Shown one piece after another: positions 35,710-47,741 of a stretch of DNA of 64,000 nt. The stretch covers positions 4,363,925 through 4,427,924 of the forward strand of contig OY725488.1 of NCBI GenBank assembly GCA_963281255.1, in the 5' to 3' direction. The position numbers and the translations under genes were made by a program. A model generated the notes under the pieces. That model did no database searches. It had not been told where the DNA came from and was given only the letters and a program-made list of their open reading frames with translations. The stretch comes from Aphrocallistes beatrix. Taxonomy: Eukaryota; Porifera; Hexactinellida; Sceptrulophora; Aphrocallistidae. Numbering within the stretch: the first letter of the stretch is position 1; the number at the start of each line of letters is the position of its first letter.

Positions 35710-36445
35710 GATTGGCCTTTCCTAGGGGCATTTTGTTTTTTATCAAAAAATTGCCAAAAGTCCCTTTTAATCATTTTTAGATCCCTAAAGTGTTTCTAAA
35801 CATTAATTTCGAGTATTAGAATTTCAATGCTGATATTTCGCCACTTTTCACACTTTTGATGGTGAAAAATTTTGATATACCATATTTTGAAGTTAAGTAC
35901 TGCTATAAGCTGTCGAATAAGGATATTTGCATGTTATTTAATATTCCAAAGCATTTAAACTAATTGGAATTGAGGGACTTATATAAATATTTTCTAAATT
36001 TTTTCAGCAATTATAAAGGTGATAACTTTTTGTAAATTCAACATAGGGGCGAAAACTCAACGTTTTTTGATAGATCTCGAAGAGTAGAAGATAATGAACA
36101 GACATATTTTTTAAATTAGGAATAAAAAGAAAATTAAAAATAAAATTCCTCGGGTGTTTTGGAGTGAATTTTTAACAATTTTCAAAATTTCAAAAATCTG
36201 TCTGTTCATTAGTTGGATCATCGATTTATGAATGAATTTGAAAAGTTTCTAAAGGATTGTAAGCATATTATTTCCGATTTCTTCCTCGTAAAATGACCAA
36301 TTTTTTAAAAAAATTTTTTATCTGTTGCAATATTCCAATTATTAATACAGTTTTGCAGATAACTCGGCGATTCAAAACGGCACTGAAAAAATTAAATGAA
36401 TCGGTTGATAAATTCAAAAGTTAGCTATTATAGGAAAGGCCAACC
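35710..36445. mobile_element. TTAA-flanked element lacking the inner insert
   Basis: Ends GATTGGCCTTTCCTA and TAGGAAAGGCCAACC, each next to TTAA (35706-35709 and 36446-36449). It is a reverse-orientation relative of the elements at 47742 and 55159, about 400 bp shorter because it lacks their inner palindrome. TTAA targets are used by piggyBac and Kolobok superfamilies; no transposase remains to choose between them. Confidence 0.88.
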
Positions 36446-36449
36446 TTAA

Positions 36450-36566
36450 ATGGCTGAGTTTCAGTCGAAAAACTAAAATTTCTAGTTATAAAAAAGGTGG
36501 CAATGACGTCATATTTCCATGATGAATCGACATTTTCGTCTGAGGTCGGAAATTAGTGGAGCCATA
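36450..36566 (-). repeat. Family H, body fragment
   Basis: Reverse-strand body (TGGCTGAGTTTCAGTCG ... TAGTGGAGCCATAG). Bounded by the TTAA element on one side and family P on the other. Confidence 0.8.
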
Positions 36567-37690
36567 GCCTACTATAATAAGGCCTCAGAGTAACTTGCGA
36601 ATTTGGGACTAGGGATGCAGTAGATGGTTGAATTAATACATGAGCTGCCTTAAATCATTAACAAAGCACAATAGAGCTTAGGAATGTATTACCAGCATAT
36701 ATAAATATGGTGTCAAAGTACCCATATCCGTTGTTAAAATTTACATTAGTCACCATATGGTTGCGCAATAGGTTATATTTGTGATAAATTTGGTGATTTT
36801 CTGAGGCCGTTTAAAGGCATTTTAAAGCGTTATTATTATAAAACTTTTCGCATAGAACTGAGATGTGAATGGGTTAATACGAAAGATTTGGACTTTTTAA
36901 TGGAATGTTGCTACATTCCAGTGTTGCTATGGAAACGTGTTTTGGTCAGTTGGGGTCATATCTTGAAAACCGCGATAGCTAGACATTCAAATGTAATTCC
37001 ATTTGATAGCAAATAGACTATTTCCTATTAAGTGATAATATAATTTATTTGTCTAAATTCAATGGTTTACGAGATATTCGACAAATTACCAAATGTGACC
37101 AATATGATGAATTATCTAATAACTCGTAAATCATTGAATTTAGACAAATAAATTATATTATCACTTAATAGGAAATAATCTATTTGCTATCAAATGGAAT
37201 TACATTTGAATGTCTAGCTATCGCGGTTTTCAAGATATGACCCCAACTGACCAAAACACGTTTCCATAGCAACACTGGAATGTAGCAACATTCCATGAAA
37301 AAAGTTCAAATTTTTCGTATTAACCCTGCACAGACTAGGCATATTGAAAGTGAAAATGAAAGTTAATTGAAAGTGAATTGAAAGTGAAAATGAAATTGGG
37401 GTCATCGCTATTTATACTTTTGAAGCTAAGTTGTTGCTGGGTTTTAATTAACCCTTCATATCTCAGTTCTATGCGAAAAGTTTTATTATAATAATGCATA
37501 AAAATACCTTTAAACGGCCTCTAAAAATCACCAAATTTGTCACAAATATACCCTATTGCGCAACCATTTGGTGACTAATCTAAATTTTAACAACGGATAT
37601 GGGTACTTTGACACCATATTTATATATGCTGGTAATACATTCCTAAACTCTATTGTGGTTTGTTAACGCTTCCGTATACATCCATTGTAT
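36567..37690. mobile_element. Family P palindromic element with a 120-bp insertion
   Basis: Arms of about 450 bp (36640-37085 and 37115-37680) meet near 37095-37110. The right arm carries an extra block at 37327-37446 flanked by ATTAACCC on both sides; the left arm shows the uninterrupted site. Words are shared with the copies at 27.5, 30.7 and 53.5 kb. Confidence 0.85.
37327..37446 (-). promoter_or_regulatory. Inserted TATA-box module, second copy
   Basis: On the minus strand this 120-bp block reads TAAAACCC, CTTAG, TCAAAAGTATAAATAG, CCCCA, then CACTTTCA repeats and TATGCC, the same order as 1486-1600. It is flanked by ATTAACCC at 37319-37326 and 37447-37454, and is absent from the opposite arm of its host palindrome, so it inserted as a unit. 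Mechanism and activity unknown. Confidence 0.6.
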
Positions 37691-38533
37691 TACGTATGAT
37701 TGGAAAAAATGGTTTGTGCTCAATGATTATCATAAACTGTGATATATGTCAACTCGGGTATATCAATATAGTTAAAATGTGCGTCTAACATCAGTGACAC
37801 CACTATTTGAACCCGATATATTTTTTAAAATTCAAAATCTCCGTTGCTATAGGTAATAATACTTCAACTTTCCTCGAATTTAACTATTTGGAATCTTAAG
37901 AAGCTTCATTTGACATCGGATATCTCTTAATTGATATATATCCTCAATTTCGACTGAGCGATTTCGTTGAAAAGTGTAAATTTTACATTGCCTCCTGATT
38001 TACTGAATTTATTCAAAATTTAGTATATTTTTGACTTTTTTTTGACGTATTCATCTAAAACATTGAAGAGAGTAATCAATTTGAAAATATGTACGGTAAT
38101 ATTTAAAGCATTAGGCTTAGAGCTTATATTATGGTAACATAAAGTTTATAGAATGAACAAATTCTGAGTACGAAATTATGAAAGTTTGTGAGGATTGTCA
38201 TTTTAAGACCGCATACAACACTAAGTCATTTATCCATGGTTCAAAACAATATTAAATTTATATTAACAATCTAAATTCATTATGATCAATTTTGGAATTG
38301 ATTGAAATATATATATATATTGCGGTTCAATAATCAATCCAACATGTTATTATATCTGAAAATTTCAAACTTTTCAACTAATTATTCTGCACGATAAAGT
38401 CAGAATTGTGAAAAATAAACATGTACTAAGCATTTACCACAAATCTTTCGGACTCTTACATTCTGATCCATGGTACAAATATAATCAGTAAAAAGTGAAT
38501 ACAAACTTCTAATGCGAATATTGTTATCCATAG
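37691..38533. other. Unassigned AT-rich sequence
   Basis: No feature recognised apart from a short AT microsatellite near 38305. Confidence 0.4.
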
Positions 38534-38675
38534 TTTAAGGTATGGTTCCATTGAGTTCAGACACCAAAGACGAAAATGTTGAAAGACTACGAGATTGAGA
38601 CGTCATTGCCACGTCTATATAATTAGAAATTTCAGTTTTGCACACTCAGCCAATTTAGGTCATTGAAGGCTGAGA
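38534..38675 (+). repeat. Family H, diverged body fragment
   Basis: Recognisable by GACGAAAATGTTGAAAGACT, GACGTCATTGCCAC and CTCAGCCAATTTAGG. More diverged than other copies. Confidence 0.65.
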
Positions 38676-39345
38676 ATAAAACAATAGTAGGTGTAAATCA
38701 ACATTCCCAGAAGCATATACTACCATCCACCAAATCAGTGCGGAAGTTAGGCCTGCCTCCCCAGATGAGCGAAAACCCCATGAGTTGCGTGTTCCCAGTA
38801 TGAGTTGCGATTTGCAAGTTACGACTGATAAATAATAGGGCAGATATTATTTATATTCATTGCTTGAGCCTACAATTGCATCGACATGTGTGGTCTAGCC
38901 CTTCCTTCCAGGTGATGAGATAATATAGGAAATATCATCAGCAATTCTCAGAAAAGTAAAGTGTATATAGGAACGGAATAGATAGTTTATGAATATTACT
39001 GAGAAGCATTCCAATATTGTAAGTTAAACGGATATTAAAACAAGTTAGTGACTATGAAAATTAATTCAAAAATGTAATATTAGAAATTTTACATCACTTT
39101 AAAATTTGCCAAAACCTAAATCATAATCGCAAATATTACTCAAGTACTATCGTATTATATCTAAAATTGGACATTCGAAGAAAAGTATGAATATACGTAA
39201 TACAATTTGAGAGCAGCACCAGTAGGGAGATGATCTTATAGCATGGAGGAAGTATCTCGTCCGTATGTATGTATAAATTGGAACTTAATAGTAGAAATGT
39301 AATTAATCATCCGTAATTTCCTGATCGGTTCCACCAAGTTTGGTT
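38676..39345. other. Unassigned AT-rich sequence
   Basis: No feature recognised. Confidence 0.4.
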
Positions 39346-39353
39346 ACTGAGGT

Positions 39354-39579
39354 CAGGGCTGTATCAACCCATTTTGAGTTGGGAAAATCATATCATTGAG
39401 TTGATTATAGCCATCATATAAAAATGAATTGTTGAAACCAGTTCATTTAGTACAAATGCATCATTCCGAAAATGAGTGGGCTGTAGACAACTCATTTTTT
39501 GAAAGAGTTGAATGAGTTGTGGTCAAGGAATTTCCATGAAAAATGACTTGTTTTTGCCAACTGGGTTGATACAGCCCTG
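39354..39579. mobile_element. 226-bp hAT-type MITE
   Basis: Ends CAGGGCTGTATCAACCCA and the inverted GGGTTGATACAGCCCTG. Flanked by ACTGAGGT (39346-39353) and ACTGAGAT (39580-39587), an 8-bp duplication with one change. Internal AACTCATT repeats as in the partial copy at 23460. Confidence 0.87.
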
Positions 39580-39684
39580 ACTGAGATAATCTGGAATGGA
39601 GTATTCCGTAAATTAGGCAATTACAAGTAGAATTCCGGAAAGTTTCCGTCAAGTTCCATAAATTAGGGACTCAGATTTCAAATA

Positions 39685-39842
39685 AAATTGACAATTTGGT
39701 TATTTTTCCAGTGATATGGATTATAAGAGTAAGACAGACATGTTTAGAGTGATTATCTACCATATAATTAACCAGTGTGAGCCCAGGCGCCCAAATGGCG
39801 CGTCTGGTGAACAGTGTCCGCAAGCAAGCGAAGCGCGCTTGT
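39685..39842 (+). repeat. Family H, 3'-end fragment
   Basis: Ends in GCAAGCGAAGCGCGCTTG after a shortened hairpin region. Confidence 0.8.
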
Positions 39843-41217
39843 GTTTCATAAGTTAAAATGCAAGCCATCAAGTTCTAAACCTTCAAACCGGTTGCTACGT
39901 TTTAGGTATTATACGCATTGAAATTAATAACAAACGCTAGTTTAGTCTAAAAATAGAACATGTCTAAATTTAGCAAGATTCATACACAGACACACAAACG
40001 TACAATTGCAACTGCAAATAGATAGCTATTAAAAAGAGATAAATACGATAAATGTGCTCAAATCATAAAAGTCATTCTACAAAATAAATTTGAAATTGTC
40101 TAATAAAATGTTGGGAAAAATGAGTACATATCAACGTGCATGTAACTTCCTCCCTACTGATGATATCCAGTTCGTGCCAAGAAAGTTACGAATTGGGGAG
40201 TGCAATCAGAACATAATAATTGAGAAGAGAGCCGGCCAAAAGAATATTCACTTGTGCAGAGACGTCATCGAACACATCTGGAGTGGAGGCGAGTGCAAAC
40301 AGCTCCAGCTTACATTTCGAACATAACGAAATATATTGACTACCCATATCCGTCGTAGACGCCACCATTCTGATTATTGGCTAGACATCTTTGCGTCCTA
40401 CACTGATTAACAATTCATGCAAGAATTTGGATGTGACCAGTTTCATGCATACAAAGAGCAAGTTAAACAATATGGTAAAGTATTCAGGTGGAATCCACCG
40501 AAGCTAACATTCGAGCAAAGGGAAGAAAAATTAAAGCAACAGTATTTGCCAGCAGATAAAATGCTCGACTACCCACAATTAGAGATACTCACTTACTTGG
40601 AGTAGATTTTGTATGTATGTAACAATCATGTGATTCTTTGCTATTACTTTACAACTATTAGTACTTAGTATAACTATTATTATATTAAAGTACTTCGGAC
40701 ACCTAGAGTAGACCCATCATATATTTGCAGCCACAAATGCGACAAATGACTTTGAATACAAGTCGTCTTATTCGTCAAACTTAGCCCTCTAGCAACATCA
40801 TAGCAGCATAGGAATGTGACAACATTCCATTCTTAAAACTTGTTTGAACCCTATCGAGTGATCCCTCTTGCGACTCCGCTCGGTCTAAATTTGACGATGA
40901 TTTGTGAATAGGGAATTTCGTCCAAATAGTAAGATTGCAATGATTTGTTTTGATCCACAGGCACAGGATCGGGAGACTTTCTCAGAATAAATGTCGCCTA
41001 TTTCAAATTCATCCCTTTTGGTCTACATTATCACCACAAAAAGCATGCTAAACTTGTCCAACCGTGCTCCCTTTCCCAAAATAATTATCAAAAGTCACTA
41101 GACTACAAATGGCTACACATCAACGAGTTTAAAATTTAGGCGTTTACAAATATAATCAACAAAAATAGATAGATAAATATCCTTGATGGTGTTTGGATTA
41201 ACAGTACTTTCAACATA
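39843..41217. other. Unassigned; two short ORFs at 40090-40605 (+)
   Basis: 40090-40326 (78 residues) and 40417-40605 (62 residues, FHAYKEQVKQYGKVFRWNPP) lie close together on the plus strand, separated by stops. The composition looks protein-like, but I recognise no family. They could be exons or a decayed element. The rest of the stretch includes a family P word (GTGACAACATTCCATTC). Confidence 0.3.
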
Positions 41218-41225
41218 TTTTATGC

Positions 41226-41428
41226 CAGCGGTTCCCAAACTGGGGTGCATGAACCCCCTAGGGGTGCACGGGACAAGGATTAGAACTGAATTTTGAGCAT
41301 TTTTAACAGAATTATTTTTGAAGTTATATATGCACATTACTCCTAGATCCTGGCATAAGTCCTGGGGTGCACAAAATAATTTTTAGGTGTCAGGAGGTGC
41401 ACAAGGTAAAAGGGGTTGGGAACCACTG
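41226..41428. mobile_element. 203-bp hAT-type MITE
   Basis: Ends CAGCGGTTCCCAAACTGG and the inverted GGGTTGGGAACCACTG. Flanked by an exact 8-bp duplication TTTTATGC (41218-41225 and 41429-41436). Repeats of GGGGTGCAC inside. The CAGTGGTTCCC-type terminus is shared with the larger element at 18867. Confidence 0.92.
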
Positions 41429-41436
41429 TTTTATGC

Positions 41437-41848
41437 GAACAAAAAGGTTCTTTACAGACCACATAAGGGTGCGCGTTATTGGTGCCCAATTCAAGGTTCC
41501 ATTTTCCATCCCAGGCAACAATATGTCACAATAGCAATGCACACATAACAGTAGATATGTAAGCACGTTACAACCAAGTGTAATTGGAATTTAGGTTAGT
41601 AAGAAATTGAGAAATGCAAACACCATCCATAATTGGCAAAATTCAAAAAATATCAACATGTGCATGTGTACTGTACATGGCTAACTATATTTAGAATTCT
41701 GTCACCACAATACAAGAAACTACATAGTTCTATTATTAGCATGTGAGGTGGAACAATTATGGGCACTACAACTGTAGTTAATTTTAACGAGTTACACCAA
41801 ATCAATATAAGTATGGAAATAATTAATGTCATAACTAATTCAAAAAAT
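41437..41848. other. Unassigned spacer
   Basis: Upstream of the Mutator-like ORF. No promoter or inverted end identified. Confidence 0.35.
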
Positions 41849-43165
41849 GTCTTCTTCAGAACAAGAAACTATTTCTACATTTCGCGGCGCAGATCTCCCG
41901 AAGGTTTGCATTCCGGCTGATTTTGAATCTAGCATGGAGTCAAGTGGGTCTGACAATGAAGGTGATTTCATTATTCAAAGTCCCAACAACCCCAACTGAT
42001 TTAACACCAGCTACATCCACGCCTACTGAGCTCGGATCTACTCTCTCTCAAGTAGCCCTCTCTTCGCAGACATCCGAAGAATCGGATAACACGGCACCAG
42101 CTACCCCAGTTCATACCAAAAAGCAACGAGGACATAAACTCAACACTGGGAGGTTTCGGAAGGGTGAGGGAGTCAAAAGAAAATCTACTTTCACACCATC
42201 CACTACAAAGCGATTACCCCTTCCTACTAGCACTCCGAAATCTAAAACACTATTACAGCAAGTGAAGTTTCCTCAGCCCAATAAACGCCTCAGTATTATG
42301 GTACGGAAGGATGGAGCTCAATCATTTCGTGATCTCTACGTTCCTCATGGCTTGCAAATAATTGATATCGATATACTGAGTACGGTATTTTCTCCATTAA
42401 GATGCACTGAGGCACACTGCACTGGTAAATTGAATCTGTATCAATACGCTTTTCGTGATGGGTTACAATCATATCTCTTGTTGAAACGCAGTCGCTGCCA
42501 TCTTGTGCTTGCTGAATTTCCCACATCCTGTCCGGTTGGAATGAAACCTAATGAAGCCGTGAACGATCCTCAAATGCTTTGCCGGAAAAAGTCTGAAGTC
42601 AACGTTAGAGCTTTACTAGCAGCACACTGTACTTCTATGAGCTGGAGTGATTTTCGACTGACCTGCAATCTCCTTGATATACAAAATACTAGGCATAGAA
42701 TGTCCAAATCTCTACTCGCGCAATTGGTCCTTTCTACAGATAAAATATGCCAGCAATCCATGTCCATGACAGCAAAAAAGTGAGAGACAAAGCTGAGTCA
42801 TCTAACATTCCTGGTTGCAAGGTATGCGCGGGAGCTTTAACGGATCTTGGCACAGGCGCGGCTATTTTAGTAATCAAGGTTTCGCCGGGACTATTGAAGT
42901 CAAAACGGGAAAAGTCCTTGACTACGTCCTTTACGAACGCGTGTGTAACAAATGTATCAGATGGACGGAAGAACGTAAGAAAGAAAGCCCAGAGGAATAC
43001 AGCGAATACTGGGAAAAACATTCGAGCGAATGCCCAGCTAACTTCTCTAGAACAAGTCAGGCGATGGAATCTTCTGCTGCAATAGAAATCTGGGATAGAT
43101 CAGTGACAAGCATTCTCTAGCCTATACTACATATGTAGGAGATGGAGACTCAAGCTCTTAAATCC
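41849..43165 (+). pseudogene. Mutator-like transposase, frameshifted
   Basis: Probable start is the ATG at 41849 (MSSSEQETISTFRG...). A frameshift near 41960-41999 leads into the frame that runs to 42783. There the N-terminal region has a Ser/Thr/Pro-rich leader, basic patches, and a folded part (RDLYVPHGLQIIDIDILSTV, LVLAEFPTSCPVGMKPNEAV). A second shift near 42790-42820 gives SFNGSWHRRGYFSNQGFAGT, EVKTGKVLDYVLYERVCNKC, and AMESSAAIEIWDRSV; a third gives DKHSLAYTTYVGDGDSSS. This is the DDE core of the animal Mutator-like group, with the second Asp in GDGDS. Family members usually have Asp at F/Y-D-G-T/S-W; here it is Asn. The C-terminal catalytic part is deleted. Confidence 0.75.
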
Positions 43166-43504
43166 CAATTCATTGCAGCAGAATCCTCTAGGCGCAGACG
43201 TGAAAAGGATACTACGACCAATAAATCTGGAGGTTTTGGTACTGAGCTCTCATCTGTTGCCATGAAAGAATTACCTTCCACGAGTGTTAACTCTGATGAC
43301 TCTGAAACAGTTTGCGAGGAATGTGAACAACACGACTGCCCAACCGGGGGAAAGAGAGCGAATGATGACTGGTTAGGTTGTGAGTTCTGCCTGAGATGGT
43401 TTCACTGTGGATGCGTCAATACCAGTTTAAAGGACGTGGGAGATGATCCTTATATCTGTAGGAAATGTGACTTGGAATTCGACTCCTGTGTAGAAGCTGT
43501 ATAA
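43142..43504 (+). CDS. PHD-type zinc finger ORF behind the transposase
   Basis: 120 residues. After a basic Ser/Thr-rich stretch (SSRRRREKDTTTNKSGGF) comes a Cys4-His-Cys3 arrangement: CEEC, HDC, CEFC, WFHCGC, then YICRKC, with the W-F-H-C signature of PHD fingers (about residues 55-115). PHD fingers usually bind histone H3 tails. It overlaps the last transposase frame and probably is the C-terminus of the same transposon protein, joined after loss of the intervening region. Alternatively it is a separate gene captured by the element. Confidence 0.6.
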   Translation: METQALKSQFIAAESSRRRREKDTTTNKSGGFGTELSSVAMKELPSTSVNSDDSETVCEECEQHDCPTGGKRANDDWLGCEFCLRWFHCGCVNTSLKDVGDDPYICRKCDLEFDSCVEAV

Positions 43505-43703
43505 CTATCGTTTCTGTTGTAGCATGCCACCATTAGAATAGTATGATATACTAGTTTGCTCATTTATACTATAATAAATATCTATGCATCAATCTAGCCC
43601 AGGGAATTTGAAACTGCGTCACTAATATTAAAAATATCGGTCGACATACCGATAGAAAAGCACCACAAAAACAGTCAATAATAGTTTCGAAATTGGAAAA
43701 ATA

Positions 43704-43761
43704 CAGTCAGGGTCGCATATCATTATGAACCCCATGGGGATCCAAAATATTTTCACAATAG

Positions 43762-43793
<32 letters not shown>

Positions 43794-43887
43794 CATACAT
43801 AGTAAGCGAAATCGAAATAATAGAAATTCTATAGAACCGGTCAAATTGGAACCCAGAGGGTTTGTTTATAATAAGCGACCCTGAATG
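43704..43887. mobile_element. 184-bp TA-flanked MITE with GA microsatellite
   Basis: Sister of 31986-32170: CAGTCAGGGTCGCATATC at one end and the inverted AATAAGCGACCCTGAATG at the other, each beside TA. A (GA)n run of about 28 bp at 43765-43792 has expanded inside. Confidence 0.85.
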
Positions 43888-43889
43888 TA

Positions 43890-46770
43890 CATATTGATAT
43901 ATGTATGCTATTACACCATTGAATTTTGATATCAACATTTTACAAGTGCGAATATCGAAATCTACTAAATTACATACAGGCTTATTAGCCGTTGAGATTT
44001 CTTTTCAGCAGAAAATACACGTCTACATAAAAAGGTGTGAAAATTTGATTAAATTTTATGATAATAATACTAGTTTCCAAGATCAGGCAGACGTGCGTTC
44101 AACACCGTCCATTCAATAAAGTATCTCCTATAATAGGAGCTGCACTAGAAATGAGAGTTCTTAATACAATACAAGTGCATCTCAACAACAGGAGGCCGCA
44201 GGGGGGAGGGAAAGATTGTGATTTTTGTGATTTTCCTGTACAGAATTTCAATATCTTTTCAGAAAGTAGCATCAGAATGTATTTGTGGAAACGACTATCT
44301 CTACGATTGGAATTTGTCCATACTTGCAATTAGAATTTTAGAATTTGTCCAAACATTGGAATTTGGGATTTTTTCAGTACACATAGCAATAGTTTTAATT
44401 AATAAATTAAACTTACGTTCTTACTAGTAGGTGAAGTAGGCAAGTCACAGGTGTCCAAGACATAAAGTGATCGCTTTCATTTAGTTGTCTGGATCATTGC
44501 AAATTGATACAGCAAATTAGCTAATTGTTGAATCCTGGTGACAGAGAAAGATTATATCATATATTATCTACATATCTATTTATGTGTATATACAGAAAAT
44601 ATATAAATTTAAGTTACGCACATATGTTAAAAATAGGCATTGAAATGGCGTAAACCAATTTCAAATGGGAGAATTTTCATTCTGGATCAATTGTCAAGTC
44701 TCTTTTCTATTTTTCAACCTCAACTCGGAAATTTGGAAAAACATGGAACCAGGAGCACATGGTTGTGATAACAAGACTCCCCAATAAAGCACATTTCGAA
44801 TGAATACAGTAGACATTGGATCCTTGTATAAATGTAATGCCGATTTTTGGTAAAACTCGATCTGGTATATACCTTTTAGCCTCAAATCGCATGTGTGTAT
44901 GTGCGTTTACTTTCAATACGATCTTATTACCAGAGGTTTCTGTACAATATATACTTTAACTTATGTGCCGTAATAATAATCAATTATTATACAATTATAA
45001 AATACATACAAAGGTGAATATATAAGTAAAGCTATGCAGAGTTTGTAATCTTCCTTCCAGCTTCTCGTTCCTCTCTAGGAGAAGTGGATTTACTATGATG
45101 GCCTCCTCCTCCCCTAATAGCCACCCCCTGGTCCTCTCCATGCAAAATAGAGCTACGAAGCTTATAGCCTTACTGCACAGCAAGTAGTGTTTGTGAGAAA
45201 TTTGAGGAAGGTTAATTGGTATATTGGATGTCTTGTTGCACTTAGTAGATAGTGTGCATGCAATACATGGCTTGGCACTTTATCAACTGAATATGGATGG
45301 AGGTATTTCTTTGCATTGTTTACTCATAATGGATCTGCTTCTAACTTCTTATTTTGTTGACTTTGGTAGAATCAGGGTTGATTAATGGTAGCTACCTTTG
45401 TTATTTCATCGTCTAATTACAAACCATTAACTCAAATACTAATTCACAATATAATAATATGCATTATATCGTAGACTCACCCATCATACTCAACAACAGT
45501 TGATGAATCATAAGTTCACTTCTCTTTTACTATTGGCGAGATATTAACCTGACGAGAAAATGATGATCCGACTTAATAACTGTGCTTTTATACTTCTCTA
45601 TAAGATCATAAATAGATCACCTATAACACAACAAAAATATCATTAAAGCATCAATATATTCGCAATCTTATCAGCCTCAGCCACTACAGGTAATCTACGT
45701 ATATAAAACTTCATATTAAATTTTCTCATCCAATTAATCATAAACATGCTGAATTCAAGCAAAGAGAAATCGATAATATGCTATTAAACTATCTGATTCT
45801 CAATCTTGTGGATTTATTAGCAAAATACTAATATGACAAAATGTGTAATGGATTGCAAAAAGCAATTAAAAAAAAAAAATCTGATTTAAATCAAAACAAT
45901 CCGATTTTTTTTGATTTTTTAAAAAAAATCATGATTTTTATCAATCCTGAATCTGTGCAGTTGACCAGTTAACCGATGTTAATCTTAATTGCAGAAATAT
46001 ATATTTTTGGAATAATGTTTAACCTATTTTGAAACATTTGACAATTTTGAGTGATCTTGGAATAAACTATACTCTAACCGGAAAATAGTATTTGAAATCC
46101 TTACTATTTTCCATCATAACTAGTTACAAAGTGGGTCCATTCATGGAGAGAAATCTAATCTAACTGTAAAAGATACTGTAATTTCGATTTCAAATTTAGA
46201 TTCTACACATTCGAATTGCTCAGGTTTCAAGCCTTTTATTTCTATATTCATTCATAAGTTGAATTATTACCAATCTATGTCACTTTCAGTCCCAATACAA
46301 TTAGACATGATGATGAAAAGTGGCACAGTTTAATGAATCTTAACCTTGGAAATGAATGAATCAATACAAGGCATCTAACCTGAGTAATTCGAATGTGTAG
46401 AATATGAATTTGAAATCAAAATTACGTACAATATCTACAATATCTAAAATACTTTTGTCCAATTAGACTATGATTAGAAAACAGAAATTATATTGTATTA
46501 TCAATTTTTGAGAAGTAATAGTAATACTCATGACTCTCCTTCGAAAAACAATGAAATTCGTCTAAATATTTAGAAAATAAAGTAGATTTGCTAACTGATC
46601 TAACATAATCTTAATCGTTAATCGAGATTGACGCCGGTTAGCTGGTTAACCGATAAACTGAATCCAGTTGTTATCGATCAAAAATATTTATAAAATGAAA
46701 CCCTAATAGGTTCAGTATAATTTGTTGATAGTTGCATAATACAAACTAATTGTTACTAGTATTAATAATC
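43890..46770. other. Long AT-rich stretch, little recognisable
   Basis: GGTGTGAAAATTTG at 44034 is the dispersed motif. 45865-45955 is an AAATC/GATTT-rich patch. 46150-46450 contains inverted words (TCTACACATTCGAATT and AATTCGAATGTGTAGA) suggesting a decayed Tc1-type foldback. No protein match; ORFs at 44058, 44218 and 44707 look fortuitous. Confidence 0.4.
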
Positions 46771-46805
46771 ATCCTTATTGTATTAAAACTCGATTAATAT
46801 AGTAT
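46771..46805. repeat. Family H terminal repeat, solo
   Basis: A variant of TCCTTACTATTAAAACTCG followed by ATTAATATAGTATATA, without a body. Confidence 0.6.
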
Positions 46806-46810
46806 ATATA

Positions 46811-47711
46811 CACTGTCTGCCCAAAAGTATTGGAACACCCAGAATTTTCTCATCATAATAACAATAAAATGGGCATAATTGTGAAGGAGAATACATCAAA
46901 TTATGCCATTTAATGCTTTTCTGATATTAAATTCGTGTTCTACTCATTCGAATTATCCAGGATATAATCTTTCTGAGCTAATTTTCACCACCATGTGTAT
47001 CTTGAGCCAATTGTCAGAAATAAAAACCACTATATATAATGGTGATAGGTGGCATACGACCCCAATGGTGATAAAAAATTGCAAAGTATTCGACCACCAC
47101 GAAAACTTCCATACAAATAGTATTAAATTAGATCTATTAAAAAAGGACCATGTCCTTAAACAGTAGAAAATACTCTATTTTTTAGTTCAAATTTAGTTCA
47201 AATTCGTAATCTACACATTCTAATTACGCATAATTGAGAGTTTCAACTCAATTACCTATTCTTATGTAGAAAATTATCAACCTATGCCACTTTGTGTCAC
47301 TAAACGCCATCATATATAATGGCTGTGACTCGGGACAAGTAGCATCAAGTATCAAATGTTAATATTTATTAACTTGGGAGTTAGTAATTAAGCTGAGTCT
47401 ATCAATTATGAGTAATTAGAATGTGTAGTTTACGAATTTGAAATAAAAAATAGAGTATTCCTTACAGTTTGAGTACATATTTCTTTATGAATAAACCCAC
47501 TTTAATACTATTTGTATGGCGGTTTCTGTGGTGGTCGAATACTTTTGTCCAGGTACTGTATATGTGTAATTCGAATACGTAGAAAACGAATTTTATATCA
47601 GAAATGCAGTAAATGGCATAGTTTGAATGATTCTCCTTGACCAAAAGGCCAATTTTATTACTATTATGTTGGGAAAATTTGGGCTGTTCCAATACTTTTT
47701 GACAGGGAGTG
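46811..47711. mobile_element. Tc1-type foldback with a nested relative
   Basis: CACTGTCTGCCCAAAAGTAT at the left (after TA) and the inverted ATACTTTTTGACAGGGAGTG at the right (followed by TT). The outer arms are complementary for about 150 bp. Inside, about 47070-47563, a second palindromic unit ends in GTATTCGACCACCAC and GTGGTGGTCGAATACTTTTG, with arms sharing AAATACTCTATTTTTT. Both ends resemble the termini of 13385-13852. No coding content. Confidence 0.75.
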
Positions 47712-47741
47712 TTCGTATTCAAGTTCTACATCAAATATTAA

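Noticed and set aside
43765-43792. GA repeat as a GAGA-factor regulatory site
   Set aside because: Lies inside a MITE and is absent from the sister copy; simple microsatellite growth explains it.
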